DNA of 64,000 bases from NCBI GenBank assembly GCA_963802795.1, contig CAWDJV010000003.1, positions 372,001 through 436,000 of the forward strand, written 5' to 3'. The notes beneath the pieces are model-generated. The model did no database searches. It saw only the letters and a list, made by a program, of their open reading frames with translations, and was not told the origin of the DNA. The position numbers and the translations under genes are program-made. The DNA comes from JAIBJN01 sp963802795 (GTDB lineage: Bacteria > Actinomycetota > Thermoleophilia > Gaiellales > Gaiellaceae). Below are positions 33,997 to 42,301 of the stretch, piece after piece. Numbering within the stretch: position 1 is the first letter of the stretch; each line of letters opens with the position of its first letter.

Positions 33997-35117
33997 CGGA
34001 ACGCCGACCGGAGCTTCTCGAAGAAGCCTTCGTCGGCTCCGTAGTTCCGCTCGTGCTCGGTCCCGGCGAGCTCCTCGAGCAGGCGTCGCTGCTCGTCGGA
34101 AAGATGGCGCGGAACGGCGACGTTGACCAGCAGCCGGTGGTCGCCGCGACCGCGGCCCTGGAGGACGGGCATCCCCTTGCCACGGAGCACGCGGATCTCG
34201 CCCGGCTGCGTTCCCGGCGCGAACTCGAGCTCGACGTCGCCGTCGAGCGTCTCGACGGCCACCGTCGCCCCGAGGGCGGCCTGGGTCACGGTCAGGTCGA
34301 CGGCCGAGATGAGATCGTTTCCCTCCCTGACGAAGCGCGAGTCGGGTCGGACGTGAACGAGCACGTAGACGTCGCCGGCGCGGCCGCCGAGGACGCCCGC
34401 ATGCCCTTCGCCGCTCAGCCGGATGCGCTGGCCGTCGTGGATCCCCGGCGGGACCTCGACCTCGAGCTCGCGCTGCTCCGTAACCCGGCCCGCCCCGCTG
34501 CAGTCCGGACAGGGGGTCTCCACGATCGTCCCGGCACCTCCGCAGTCCGGGCAGGCTTGGGTGCGAATGACCTGCCCCAGGACGGAGTTGGACACGGACT
34601 GGAGCCGCCCCGCGCCCCTGCACGTCGGGCACGTCGTCGGCGACGTGCCCGGAGCGGCACCGCTGCCCAGGCAGGTGGAGCACCCGACCACCACCGGGAA
34701 GGGCACGCTGCGCGTTGCCCCCTCGGCTGCCTCGGCCAGCTCGATCTCCACCTCGGCGAGGACGTCGGCACCCCGGGCGGAGCGCCCCCCTCGCGGCCCG
34801 AAGCCCCCGAACAGATCGTCGCCGAAGAAGGCCGAGAAGAGGTCGGCGAAGCTGCCGAGGTCGAACTCAGTCGGCCTGAAGCCGCCGGTGCGGAGACCCT
34901 CGTGGCCGTAGCGGTCGTAGAGCTCGCGCGTCTCCGGCTTCGACAGGACCTCATAGGCCTCGGCGGTCTCGCGGAAGCGCTCCTGAGCATCGGGCGCGTC
35001 CGAGACGTCCGGGTGGAGCTCTCGGGCCAGACGGCGAAAGGCCGACTTGATCGCCTTCTCGTCGGCGTCGCGCGAGAGGCCGAGGATCTCGTAGTAGTCG
35101 CGCCTCGTCGTGGCCAC
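33993..35117 (-). CDS. dnaJ: Chaperone DnaJ
   Basis: A 374-residue Hsp40 co-chaperone of DnaK. The J domain (about 5-70) has LHPDVSD with the HPD tripeptide. A short Gly/Phe-rich stretch (LFGGFGPRGG) follows, then the zinc centre with four CxxCxGxG-like blocks (CSTCLGSG, CPTCRGAG, CPDCGGAG, CPDCSGAG) and the C-terminal substrate domain. dnaK and grpE are not in the window. It is cotranscribed with hrcA (44-bp gap). Confidence 0.97.
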   Translation of the reverse strand: MATTRRDYYEILGLSRDADEKAIKSAFRRLARELHPDVSDAPDAQERFRETAEAYEVLSKPETRELYDRYGHEGLRTGGFRPTEFDLGSFADLFSAFFGDDLFGGFGPRGGRSARGADVLAEVEIELAEAAEGATRSVPFPVVVGCSTCLGSGAAPGTSPTTCPTCRGAGRLQSVSNSVLGQVIRTQACPDCGGAGTIVETPCPDCSGAGRVTEQRELEVEVPPGIHDGQRIRLSGEGHAGVLGGRAGDVYVLVHVRPDSRFVREGNDLISAVDLTVTQAALGATVAVETLDGDVELEFAPGTQPGEIRVLRGKGMPVLQGRGRGDHRLLVNVAVPRHLSDEQRRLLEELAGTEHERNYGADEGFFEKLRSAFR

Positions 35118-35161
35118 GTTCGTAGCGTACTCCCGCCCCTGGGCGGAGCCGCGCCGCCCGC

Positions 35162-36205
35162 TCAGCCCTCGTAGAGCTCCTCGACGAAGCGCGAGAGCTC
35201 GTGCGCGGCCGAGCGCACGGCGGCGATCGCTTTCACGTAGTCCATGCGCATCGGCCCCAGCAGGCTCACGGTCCCGAGGTTCCGGCTCTGGAGCCCGTAG
35301 GGCGCCCCCACCAGCGCGACTCCCACGAGGTCGGGGTTCTCGAGATCGGCGCCGACCCGGACGAACGGCCTCTTCGAGAGGAGGCCTGCCTGCAGGAGGT
35401 CGAGAACGGCCGCTCGCCGCTCCAGCACCTCGAGCAGGCGTCGGTAGGTCCGGAGCTCGTCGGCCCGGAACTCGTCGAGCACGCCTGCTGTGCCGCCGAC
35501 GTAGAGCATCTGTTCCTCGGCCTCGAGGACGTCAGTGAACGCCGATCGCAGCCGGTCGAGGAAGGCGAGCTCCCGCTCCGACAACGCCGGATCGTCGAAC
35601 CTGCTGAGGAGCAACCGAGCCCCGAGCTGGAGGCCCGCCACCGTCTCGTTCAGGTACTGGCCGGCCCAGTCGGCGAGCCCCGCGTCGACGGGCTCGTCGA
35701 ACGTGAAGAGCCGCTTCGTCACGCGGCCCGTCGACGTGATGACGACGACCATCACGACCTGCGACTGCAGGAGGAGCACCTCGACGTGGCGGACGATGGT
35801 CGTCTCGAGCGGCGGCGCGGAGACGAGAGCGAGCAGGTGCGTCAGCTCGGCCAGGGCTTCGGTGGTTGCCCGCAGGGCGGGGTCGACCTGGCTCTCGGCC
35901 CCCGAGAAATCGAGCTCGAGCGTGGCCGGACGCGGGCCGAGCCGGTCGAGGAGCCTGTCGACGAAGAAGCGGTAGCCCGCGTCGGTCGGCACGCGTCCCG
36001 CAGACGTGTGCGGGTGCATCAGCAGCCCCTGCTCTTCGAGCACCGAGAGCTCGTACCGGACGGTGGAGGATGACACCTCCAGGCGCCCTCGCTGGACGAG
36101 CGTCTTCGACCCAACGGGAGTGCCGGTCGCGACGTACTCCTCGACGACGTCGGCGAGGATCTGCTCCTGCCGTGGCGTCAACCGTAGCTCCTGTCCGTCC
36201 ACCAT
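35162..36205 (-). CDS. hrcA: Heat-inducible transcription repressor HrcA
   Basis: A 347-residue repressor of class I heat-shock genes that binds CIRCE operators. The N-terminal winged helix (LTPRQEQILADVVEEYVATG, VSSSTVRYELSVLEEQGLLM) and HPHTSAGRVPTDAGYRFFVD are characteristic. The C-terminus has the NLGTVSLLGPMRMDYVKAIA motif. ATG 36205 is 8 nt after TACAAT. No CIRCE inverted repeat was seen around its promoter. Confidence 0.96.
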   Translation of the reverse strand: MVDGQELRLTPRQEQILADVVEEYVATGTPVGSKTLVQRGRLEVSSSTVRYELSVLEEQGLLMHPHTSAGRVPTDAGYRFFVDRLLDRLGPRPATLELDFSGAESQVDPALRATTEALAELTHLLALVSAPPLETTIVRHVEVLLLQSQVVMVVVITSTGRVTKRLFTFDEPVDAGLADWAGQYLNETVAGLQLGARLLLSRFDDPALSERELAFLDRLRSAFTDVLEAEEQMLYVGGTAGVLDEFRADELRTYRRLLEVLERRAAVLDLLQAGLLSKRPFVRVGADLENPDLVGVALVGAPYGLQSRNLGTVSLLGPMRMDYVKAIAAVRSAAHELSRFVEELYEG

Positions 36206-36209
36206 GATC

Positions 36210-37325
36210 CTAAATTGTACTTTTTGCAGGGCTTTCGACCATGAGCTCGGCCGTCACGCCGCCGCCCAGGAAGCGGCCGCGCCGTGTGAGGACGAGCCCT
36301 CCCGACCGGCGCTCCGCCAGCCCGAGCCGCTCCATCCTGGCCAGCGCCCTCCCGTCCACGGCCCCCGCGACAGTGGTGAGAGGCACCGGCTCGTCGAGAC
36401 GGAGCCCGAGCATGAGCCGCTCGCGGCTCGCGACCTCCGGCTCGAGCAGCTCCTCATCTCTGGGAGGCCGCCGCCCGTCCGAGAGCGCCCCCAGATACGC
36501 GGCCAGGCTGGGCCGGTTGCGCCAACGCCTGCCGCCGACGGTGGAGACCGCTCCGACGCCGATCCCGAGGTAGTCCCGGCCGAGCCAGTATCCGAGGTTG
36601 TGGCGCGCCTGGCGTCCGGGCCGGCAGAAGTTCGCCGTCTCGTACCAGCGGTAGCCGGCGCCCACGAGCGTCTCCACGACGACCTCGAAGTAGCCCTCCA
36701 TCGCCTCGGCCTGGCGCGCGAGCTCCTCCCCGTGCGCGTGCGTGAAGCGGGTGCCGGGCTTCGCCTCGAGCTCGTAGCAGGAGAGATGCTCCGGACCGAG
36801 CGCGATCGCCTCTGCAAGATCGCGTTCGAGGTCGGAGGCGCTCTGGCCCGGGATCCCGTAGAGCAGATCGAGCGAGATGTTGTCAAATCCGGCATCACGC
36901 AGATGGTAGAAGGCGCCCCGGACGGCATCCGGGCCGGCTCTGCGCTCGAGCACCTCGAGAAGGTGTGGGTGAAAGCTCTGCGCCCCGAGCGAGACGCGCG
37001 TCACGCCCGCGTCGCGGAGCAGAGTCGCGAGCGAAGCCGTAACCGTCTCCGGGTTCGCCTCGACCGTGACCTCCTCCCCACCCGGCAGAGCCGCGAGCAG
37101 CCTGGCCAGCTCTGCGGGGTCGGTGAAGGTGGGCGTGCCGCCTCCCAGGAACACCGTCTCGAGCCGCCCCGCCAGCGCTTCCCGCTCGAGCCGGAGCTCC
37201 GCAAGGAGCCCGTCGACGTAGGCGCCGTGGGCGCCGCGGCGCCCGACGAGGGTCACGAAGTCGCAGTATCCGCACCGGCTCGCGCAGAACGGCAGGTGGA
37301 CGTAGAGGTGGCGGACGTCGCTCAC
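36210..37325 (-). CDS. hemW: Radical SAM heme chaperone HemW (HemN-like)
   Basis: A 371-residue radical-SAM protein of the HemW group, thought to deliver heme. It has YVHLPFCASRCGYCDFVTL (Cys ligands), ETVFLGGGTPTF, SLGAQSFHPHLL, DLLYGIPGQSASDLERDL and HNLGYWLGRDYLGIGVGA. True coproporphyrinogen oxidases of the HemN type have an extra Cys in CxxxCxxCxC; here the fourth position is Phe, which favours HemW. It starts 19 nt after lepA. Confidence 0.92.
   Translation of the reverse strand: MSDVRHLYVHLPFCASRCGYCDFVTLVGRRGAHGAYVDGLLAELRLEREALAGRLETVFLGGGTPTFTDPAELARLLAALPGGEEVTVEANPETVTASLATLLRDAGVTRVSLGAQSFHPHLLEVLERRAGPDAVRGAFYHLRDAGFDNISLDLLYGIPGQSASDLERDLAEAIALGPEHLSCYELEAKPGTRFTHAHGEELARQAEAMEGYFEVVVETLVGAGYRWYETANFCRPGRQARHNLGYWLGRDYLGIGVGAVSTVGGRRWRNRPSLAAYLGALSDGRRPPRDEELLEPEVASRERLMLGLRLDEPVPLTTVAGAVDGRALARMERLGLAERRSGGLVLTRRGRFLGGGVTAELMVESPAKSTI
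36214..36219 (-). promoter_or_regulatory. -10 box of hrcA-dnaJ
   Basis: TACAAT on the minus strand, 8 nt before the hrcA ATG, sits inside the last codons of hemW. It lies in an A/T-rich patch unusual for this genome. It predicts a leaderless hrcA transcript in addition to read-through from hemW. Confidence 0.5.
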
Positions 37326-37344
37326 GGGCGGCCTCCGGCCGTGC

Positions 37345-39132
37345 TCATCGCCGCTCTCCGTCGAGCTTCAGGACCGCGAGGAACGCTTCCTGCGGCACCT
37401 CCACGGCCCCCACCTGCTTCATCCGCTTCTTCCCCTTCTTCTGGCGCTCGAGGAGCTTTCGCTTCCGGGTGATGTCTCCCCCGTAGCACTTGGCGAGCAC
37501 GTCCTTGCGGCGAGCCTTGATCGTTTCCCGGGCCACGATTCGCGCGCCGATCGCCGCCTGGACGGGCACGTCGAACATCTGCCGCGGGATCTCCTCGCGC
37601 AGGCGGTCGACGAGCGCTCGGCCGCGCGCGTACGCGCCGTCCCGGTGGACGATGAGGCTGAGCGCATCCACCGGGTCGCCCGCCAGGAGGACGTCGAGCC
37701 GCACGAGCTCACCCGGCTCGAAGCCGATCACGTCGTAGTCGAAGCTCGCGTAGCCCCTCGTTCGGCTCTTGAGCTGGTCGTAGTAGTCGTAGACAATGTC
37801 GGCGAGCGGCAAGTCGAAGACGAGCAGGACGCGTTCCTCGCTCAGGTACTCGAGGTGGTGGAACCGGCCGCGGCGCTCGTTGTTGAGCTCCATCACCGAG
37901 CCGACGAAGTCCTTCGGCACGATGGTCGTCGCGCGGATGTACGGCTCCTCGACCCGCTCGACCTCGCGAGGCATGTCGGCCGGGTTGTGCACCTCCACCT
38001 CGTCACCCGCCTTCGTCAGTACGCGGTAGGCGACGTTCGGCGCGGTCACGAGCAGATCGAGGTCGAACTCCCGCTCGAGCCGCTCGCGCACGATCTCCAT
38101 GTGGAGCAGGCCGAGGAATCCGCAGCGGAAGCCGAAGCCGAGCGCCTGCGAGGTCTCCGGCTCGTAGAAGAGCGAGGCGTCGTTGAGCTTCAGCCTCTCG
38201 AGCGCGTCGCGGAGCGCCGGATAGTCGTCGGAGTCGGTGGGAAAGAGCCCGGCGAACACGGTGGGCTTCACGTCCTTGTAGCCGGGAAGCGGCTCTGTCG
38301 CCGGACGGTCCCGGCTCGTGAGCGTGTCTCCGACCCGCAGCCTGCCGACGTCCTTGAGGCCGGTGACGACGTAGCCGACCTCGCCGGCCTCCAGAGTGGG
38401 GGTCGGCCGCCGGCCGGGCGAGAAGAAGCCGAGCTCTTCGGCCTCGAAGAGGGTTCCGGCCGCCATGGCGCGGAGCCGCTCGCGAGGCGAGAAGCGACCG
38501 TCGACCATGCGCACGAACGCGACGACTCCGCGGTACTGGTCGTACGACGAGTCGAAGACGAGCGCCCTGGCCGGAGCGTCCGGATCGCCCTGGGGCGGTG
38601 GGATGCGCTCCACGATCGCGTCGAGCACGGCCTCGATGCCCTCGCCGGTCTTTGCCGAGATCCGCAAGACGCGGGCCGGGTCCTCGCCGACCAGCTCGGC
38701 CACCTCGGCCGCCGCCGCCTCCGGGTCGGCCTGGGGCAGGTCGATCTTGTTCACGACGGGGACGATCTCGAGGTCGTTCTCGAGCGCGAGGTACGCGTTG
38801 GCGAGCGTCTGCGCCTCGATCCCCTGCGCCGCGTCCACGACCAGGAGCGCGCCCTCGCAGGCCTGGAGCGCCCGCGAGACCTCGTACGTGAAGTCGACGT
38901 GGCCGGGCGTGTCGATGAGGTTGAGCTGATGGCCGCGCCAGACGACCCGCACGGCCTGCGCCTTGATCGTGATGCCGCGCTCGCGCTCGAGCTCCATCGA
39001 GTCGAGCACCTGCTCGCGCATCTCGCGCTCCGAGAGGGTCTGCGTCAGCTCGAGGATGCGGTCGGCGAGGGTGGACTTGCCGTGGTCGATGTGCGCGACG
39101 ATGGAGAAGTTGCGGATCCGGTCGAGGCTCAT
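37345..39132 (-). CDS. lepA: Elongation factor 4 (LepA)
   Basis: A 595-residue translational GTPase that back-translocates or remodels ribosomes. G1 SIVAHIDHGKSTLADRIL, G2 region RERGITIKAQAV, G3 LIDTPGHVDFTYEV, G4 VNKIDLPQAD and the LepA-specific C-terminal domain (KCYGGDITRKRKLLERQKKG) are all clear. ATG 39132 overlaps the murJ stop by 4 nt. Confidence 0.98.
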   Translation of the reverse strand: MSLDRIRNFSIVAHIDHGKSTLADRILELTQTLSEREMREQVLDSMELERERGITIKAQAVRVVWRGHQLNLIDTPGHVDFTYEVSRALQACEGALLVVDAAQGIEAQTLANAYLALENDLEIVPVVNKIDLPQADPEAAAAEVAELVGEDPARVLRISAKTGEGIEAVLDAIVERIPPPQGDPDAPARALVFDSSYDQYRGVVAFVRMVDGRFSPRERLRAMAAGTLFEAEELGFFSPGRRPTPTLEAGEVGYVVTGLKDVGRLRVGDTLTSRDRPATEPLPGYKDVKPTVFAGLFPTDSDDYPALRDALERLKLNDASLFYEPETSQALGFGFRCGFLGLLHMEIVRERLEREFDLDLLVTAPNVAYRVLTKAGDEVEVHNPADMPREVERVEEPYIRATTIVPKDFVGSVMELNNERRGRFHHLEYLSEERVLLVFDLPLADIVYDYYDQLKSRTRGYASFDYDVIGFEPGELVRLDVLLAGDPVDALSLIVHRDGAYARGRALVDRLREEIPRQMFDVPVQAAIGARIVARETIKARRKDVLAKCYGGDITRKRKLLERQKKGKKRMKQVGAVEVPQEAFLAVLKLDGERR

Positions 39133-40730
39133 TCCGGGTCCGTTGTAGCGGATCGGCGTCGCAGCGAGAGAAGCGTCTGGAGCTCGCGGACGCGGAGGAG
39201 CGCCGCGAAGGCGAGAAACGCCCCCACCCCGGCGAGGATGCCGACGCCGACGGAGACGACCTGAGCACCCAGCGAGCGCCCGAGCGCCTCGTCGAGGCCG
39301 TACCAGATCCCGAAGGCCGCGCCCCCGGCCGCGGCCGCGGCGAGCGCGATGCGCGCATAGGACGCCGCGATCGCCCGCCCGTCCATCCGGCCGAGCCGAC
39401 GTCGGAAAAGGACGAGAAGCGCCGCGGTGCCGACCATGTTCACGATCGACGTCGCGAGTGGGATCCCCCACACTCCCACCCGGTAGAGCGCCGCGTTCAG
39501 CACGACGTTGAGGGCCAGATTCCCGAGCGCGATCGCCGTCGGCACCCAGGCGGTCTGGAGACTGAAGTACGCGCGATTGAGCATGAGCATCGTCCCGTTG
39601 AATGTCAGCCCGAGCGTGAAGGCGGCGAGCGCGGCGGCGACTACCTGCGTCTGATCCGCGTCGAACGCGCCGCGCTGGTAGAGCAGCCGTGTGATCGGGA
39701 CGGCGAGGACGGCGCCGACGGCGCTCGCCGGCAAGAGGAGGAAACCGATCTGACGAAGGCCGAGCGAGACGGTCTCGCGGAAGCCGTCGAAGTCCTCGCG
39801 CGCCGCAAGCCGGGAGAGGCGCGGAAAGAGCACCGTGGCGACTGCGACCGAGAACATCCCCTGGGGGAGCATGTAGATGCGGAAGGCCGCCTCGATGGCG
39901 CTGGGAGCAAGTCTCGGGTCGACGTAGCGCGAGGCGAAGAACGTGTTGATGACGATGTTGAAGTTGATGAGCCCGACGCCGAGCGTGACGGGGAGCATGA
40001 GCGCGAACACACGCTTCACCGCGGGGTCGCGCAGGTCGATGACTGCGCGGATGCGCCCGTCCTTGCCCCTCAGCCACCAGACGGGCGTGACCGCGAGGAT
40101 GATCGTGCCCGCGAGGACGCCTCCGGCGTAGACGTACAGCTGCGCCTCCTCGCTCTCGAACCGCGGGACGAACACGATCAGCGAGGCGATGATGACGAGG
40201 TTCCAGAGGACCGGCATGAGCGCCGGCACCGTGAACTCCTCGTACGAGTTGAGGATCCCGACGACGATCCCCGACACGCCCATGAGCACGACGACGGGGA
40301 AGAGAATGCGCGAAAGCGTGGTGGCGAGCTCCTCGTACGGCCCGCCGAAGAGGCCCATGATCCACGGCGCGAGGAGGAAGAAGACTCCCGTCGCCGCGCC
40401 GAGGACGATGAGCAGGAGCCAGACCAGGGTCGAGGCGAGACGCCAGGCCCGCTCGCGCTGGTTTTTCTCGAGCAGCTCGCTGAAGACCGGAACGAACGCC
40501 GCAGTCAGGGCCATGTCCGCGAGCAGCGCGCGGACGAGGTTCGGCACCTGGAACGCGATCGTGAAGGCGTTGATCGGCCCCTCGACGCCGAAGTAGCGCC
40601 GGACGACGATCTCCCGGACGAGCCCGAGGACTCGCGAGAGGCCGGTGGCGGCCGCGAAGAACGCGGTCGACCAGGCAAGGCGGCGACGCCCAAGCTCCTC
40701 TCCCGGCCCCGCCTCCGCCTCCGTGGTCAC
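39129..40730 (-). CDS. murJ: Lipid II flippase MurJ
   Basis: A 533-residue MATE-like membrane protein that flips lipid II for peptidoglycan synthesis. It has about 14 hydrophobic helices and MurJ motifs STAFFAAATGLSRVLGLVRE near the N-terminus, MALTAAFVPVFSELL, AFRIYMLPQGMFSVAVATVL and FPRLSRLAAREDF. It begins at GTG 40730, exactly 7 nt after TATCCT. It heads the lepA-hemW-hrcA run. Confidence 0.95.
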   Translation of the reverse strand: MTTEAEAGPGEELGRRRLAWSTAFFAAATGLSRVLGLVREIVVRRYFGVEGPINAFTIAFQVPNLVRALLADMALTAAFVPVFSELLEKNQRERAWRLASTLVWLLLIVLGAATGVFFLLAPWIMGLFGGPYEELATTLSRILFPVVVLMGVSGIVVGILNSYEEFTVPALMPVLWNLVIIASLIVFVPRFESEEAQLYVYAGGVLAGTIILAVTPVWWLRGKDGRIRAVIDLRDPAVKRVFALMLPVTLGVGLINFNIVINTFFASRYVDPRLAPSAIEAAFRIYMLPQGMFSVAVATVLFPRLSRLAAREDFDGFRETVSLGLRQIGFLLLPASAVGAVLAVPITRLLYQRGAFDADQTQVVAAALAAFTLGLTFNGTMLMLNRAYFSLQTAWVPTAIALGNLALNVVLNAALYRVGVWGIPLATSIVNMVGTAALLVLFRRRLGRMDGRAIAASYARIALAAAAAGGAAFGIWYGLDEALGRSLGAQVVSVGVGILAGVGAFLAFAALLRVRELQTLLSLRRRSATTDPE

Positions 40731-40737
40731 TCGGGCG

Positions 40738-40743
40738 AGGATA
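40738..40743 (-). promoter_or_regulatory. -10 box of murJ
   Basis: TATCCT with a CGCCCGA spacer directly before GTG 40730. The same hexamer with nearly the same spacer (CGCCCA) precedes the metzincin start at 25524. A leaderless transcript is predicted. Confidence 0.55.
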
Positions 40744-40771
40744 GGCGAGCGGCCGGAAGCGTGGCTCCTGC

Positions 40772-40777
40772 TACGAT
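40772..40777 (+). promoter_or_regulatory. -10 box of rpsT
   Basis: TACGAT 31 nt before the rpsT ATG. Unlike most promoters here it leaves a leader of about 25 nt, which may carry S20 autoregulation. It is divergent from the murJ promoter, 28 bp away. Confidence 0.45.
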
Positions 40778-40808
40778 TTCCCGCGGCCCGCCGGGGCCTT
40801 TTCTCCGT

Positions 40809-41069
40809 ATGCCGAACATCAAGCAGCAGAAGCGCCGCGTCTCGATCGCCGCCCGCCAGCGGCTCGAGAACCTGCACCATCGCTCGACCGCCAAGACGCT
40901 CTACAGGAAGCTCGAGACGGCGGTGGCGGACGGCGACCAGGACGCGATCGCCGCAGCCCATCGCGAGCTCGTCCGCTGCCTCGATCGCGCAGCCGCGAAC
41001 CGGGCGATCCACCCGAATCGAGCGGCCCGCAAGAAGTCTCAGGCCGCTCGGCTCGTCGCCAGCCCCTAG
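40809..41069 (+). CDS. rpsT: 30S ribosomal protein S20
   Basis: An 86-residue basic helical protein of the small subunit. PNIKQQKRRVSIAARQRLEN at the start, STAKTLYRKLETAVADGD in the middle, and AIHPNRAARKKSQAARLV at the end are typical. It lies alone on the plus strand, divergent from murJ and convergent with holA, a common position for rpsT next to holA. Confidence 0.96.
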   Translation: MPNIKQQKRRVSIAARQRLENLHHRSTAKTLYRKLETAVADGDQDAIAAAHRELVRCLDRAAANRAIHPNRAARKKSQAARLVASP

Positions 41070-41197
41070 GCCGCTCGAACTTCGGGAGCGCCAGCGCCGG
41101 GCCGGCTCGACCAAGGGCGCTTGGGCCCTGCGCCGGGCGTGCTCGTGTGTGTAGCCGTTCCCCGGTGCGAGGCGGCACGATGTCGCCACGCTTCCGG

Positions 41198-41269
41198 GAC
41201 AATCCGCGCGCCACACGCGCGTTTCTCCGGACTAGACTCGAAAGTGGGTGGTGGCTCGGGGTGGCCCCA
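41198..41269 (+). repeat. Dispersed intergenic repeat, copy A
   Basis: Plus-strand copy of the 72-bp element found at 12677-12748 and 24433-24503. Visible parts are AATCCGCGCGCCA, GCGCGTTTCTCC, ACTAGACTCGAAAGTGGGTG, GGTGGC and GGGGTGGCCCCA. The element fills much of the 239 bp between rpsT and holA; I see no other gene there. It ends 39 bp from the holA stop. Confidence 0.75.
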
Positions 41270-41308
41270 AACGGCGGACGTGGCTTCCGGGGTATGGATC
41301 CGGCGCGA

Positions 41309-42295
41309 CTAGCGCCTCGTCGCCGGCTCCGGGGTCTGCACGAGGTCGACGAGCGCGCGCTCGAGCTCGAGCTCGCCTGTGAGACGGCTCGCGCCTTTCA
41401 GCGCGGCGTCGAGCGCTGCGAGGCGGACGACCGCTTCGTCGAGCTCGTCCCGCGAGTAGTTCCCCGCGTGGCCGAGAGCCTTGCGAACGCGGAACTCGTG
41501 CTTGCCGAGGCGTTTCGCGATGTCCCGAGCGCCGAGGCCCTCTTCGGCAAGCGTCTGCACCTGCCGCACGAGCGCCACCTGCGAAGCCAGGCGCATCGTG
41601 ACGACGAAGGGCTCCGCGCCGTGCTCGAGGTCGGACTGGCAGGCGGCCAGCGTCCCCGCGAGGTCGCGCGCCCCCCACGCGTCCATGATCGCCCAGGCGG
41701 ACGCCTCGTGCGCAGGCGCTGCGAGCTGCTCGACCTCGCGACGGCCCACAGCGTCCCCCGCCGCCCAGGCGGCCAGCTTCTCGACCTCGGTCGCGAGAGC
41801 GTACGGATCGTCGCCGACGACCTCGACGAGCGCGCGCGCGGCGTCGCCGTCGGCGACGACGCCGAGCCGTTCGAACTGCGCACGTACCCACGACGGGAGG
41901 TCTCGCGCCTTCGGAATCTCGAAGGCCAGCACCTCGCCGGCCTTCGCGCAGAGGGCCGGCAGGGACGAGCCCTTGAGCTCCCCGCCGGCGACGAGCGCGA
42001 GGACCGAGGCACGCACGGGGTCGGCGACGTAGGCGGCTATCGCCTGCTCGTCCTCCTTCTTCCACAGCTCGACTGCCTCGACGACCACGAGACGGCCGCC
42101 TTCGCCGGCGAAGAGGCCGAGGGAGTTGCACGCCGCAACCGTCTCCTCACCGCTTGCCGACTCGGCATGGAGCTGCTCGACGGACTCGGGCCCGAAGCGC
42201 GCGCGCAGGCGCTCGAGGGCGCGACCGATCTTCGGCCGGTCGCCGCCGACGAGGAGGTAGACAGGGCGGAGCTCGCTCTCGGCCACCGCGGGCAA
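41309..42295 (-). CDS. holA: DNA polymerase III subunit delta
   Basis: A 328-residue clamp-loader subunit that opens the sliding clamp. It has RPVYLLVGGDRPKIGRALER at the N-terminus, LVVVEAVELWKKEDEQAI, and the C-terminal helical region with LVRQVQTLAEEGLGARDIAK and HEFRVRKALGHAGNYS, typical of HolA. It follows comEC by 6 nt in the classic comEA-comEC-holA order. Confidence 0.95.
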   Translation of the reverse strand: MPAVAESELRPVYLLVGGDRPKIGRALERLRARFGPESVEQLHAESASGEETVAACNSLGLFAGEGGRLVVVEAVELWKKEDEQAIAAYVADPVRASVLALVAGGELKGSSLPALCAKAGEVLAFEIPKARDLPSWVRAQFERLGVVADGDAARALVEVVGDDPYALATEVEKLAAWAAGDAVGRREVEQLAAPAHEASAWAIMDAWGARDLAGTLAACQSDLEHGAEPFVVTMRLASQVALVRQVQTLAEEGLGARDIAKRLGKHEFRVRKALGHAGNYSRDELDEAVVRLAALDAALKGASRLTGELELERALVDLVQTPEPATRR

Positions 42296-42301
42296 GCATA
42301 G

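Noticed and set aside
36254..36928. Overlapping minus-strand frame inside hemW
   Set aside because: Ser/Arg-rich shadow of hemW in another frame; the hemW frame carries all radical-SAM motifs.
41070..41197. N-terminal extension of murJ or a separate small gene before the repeat
   Set aside because: The minus-strand frame upstream of GTG 40730 crosses rpsT and repeat A with no conserved features; the leaderless promoter fixes the murJ start.
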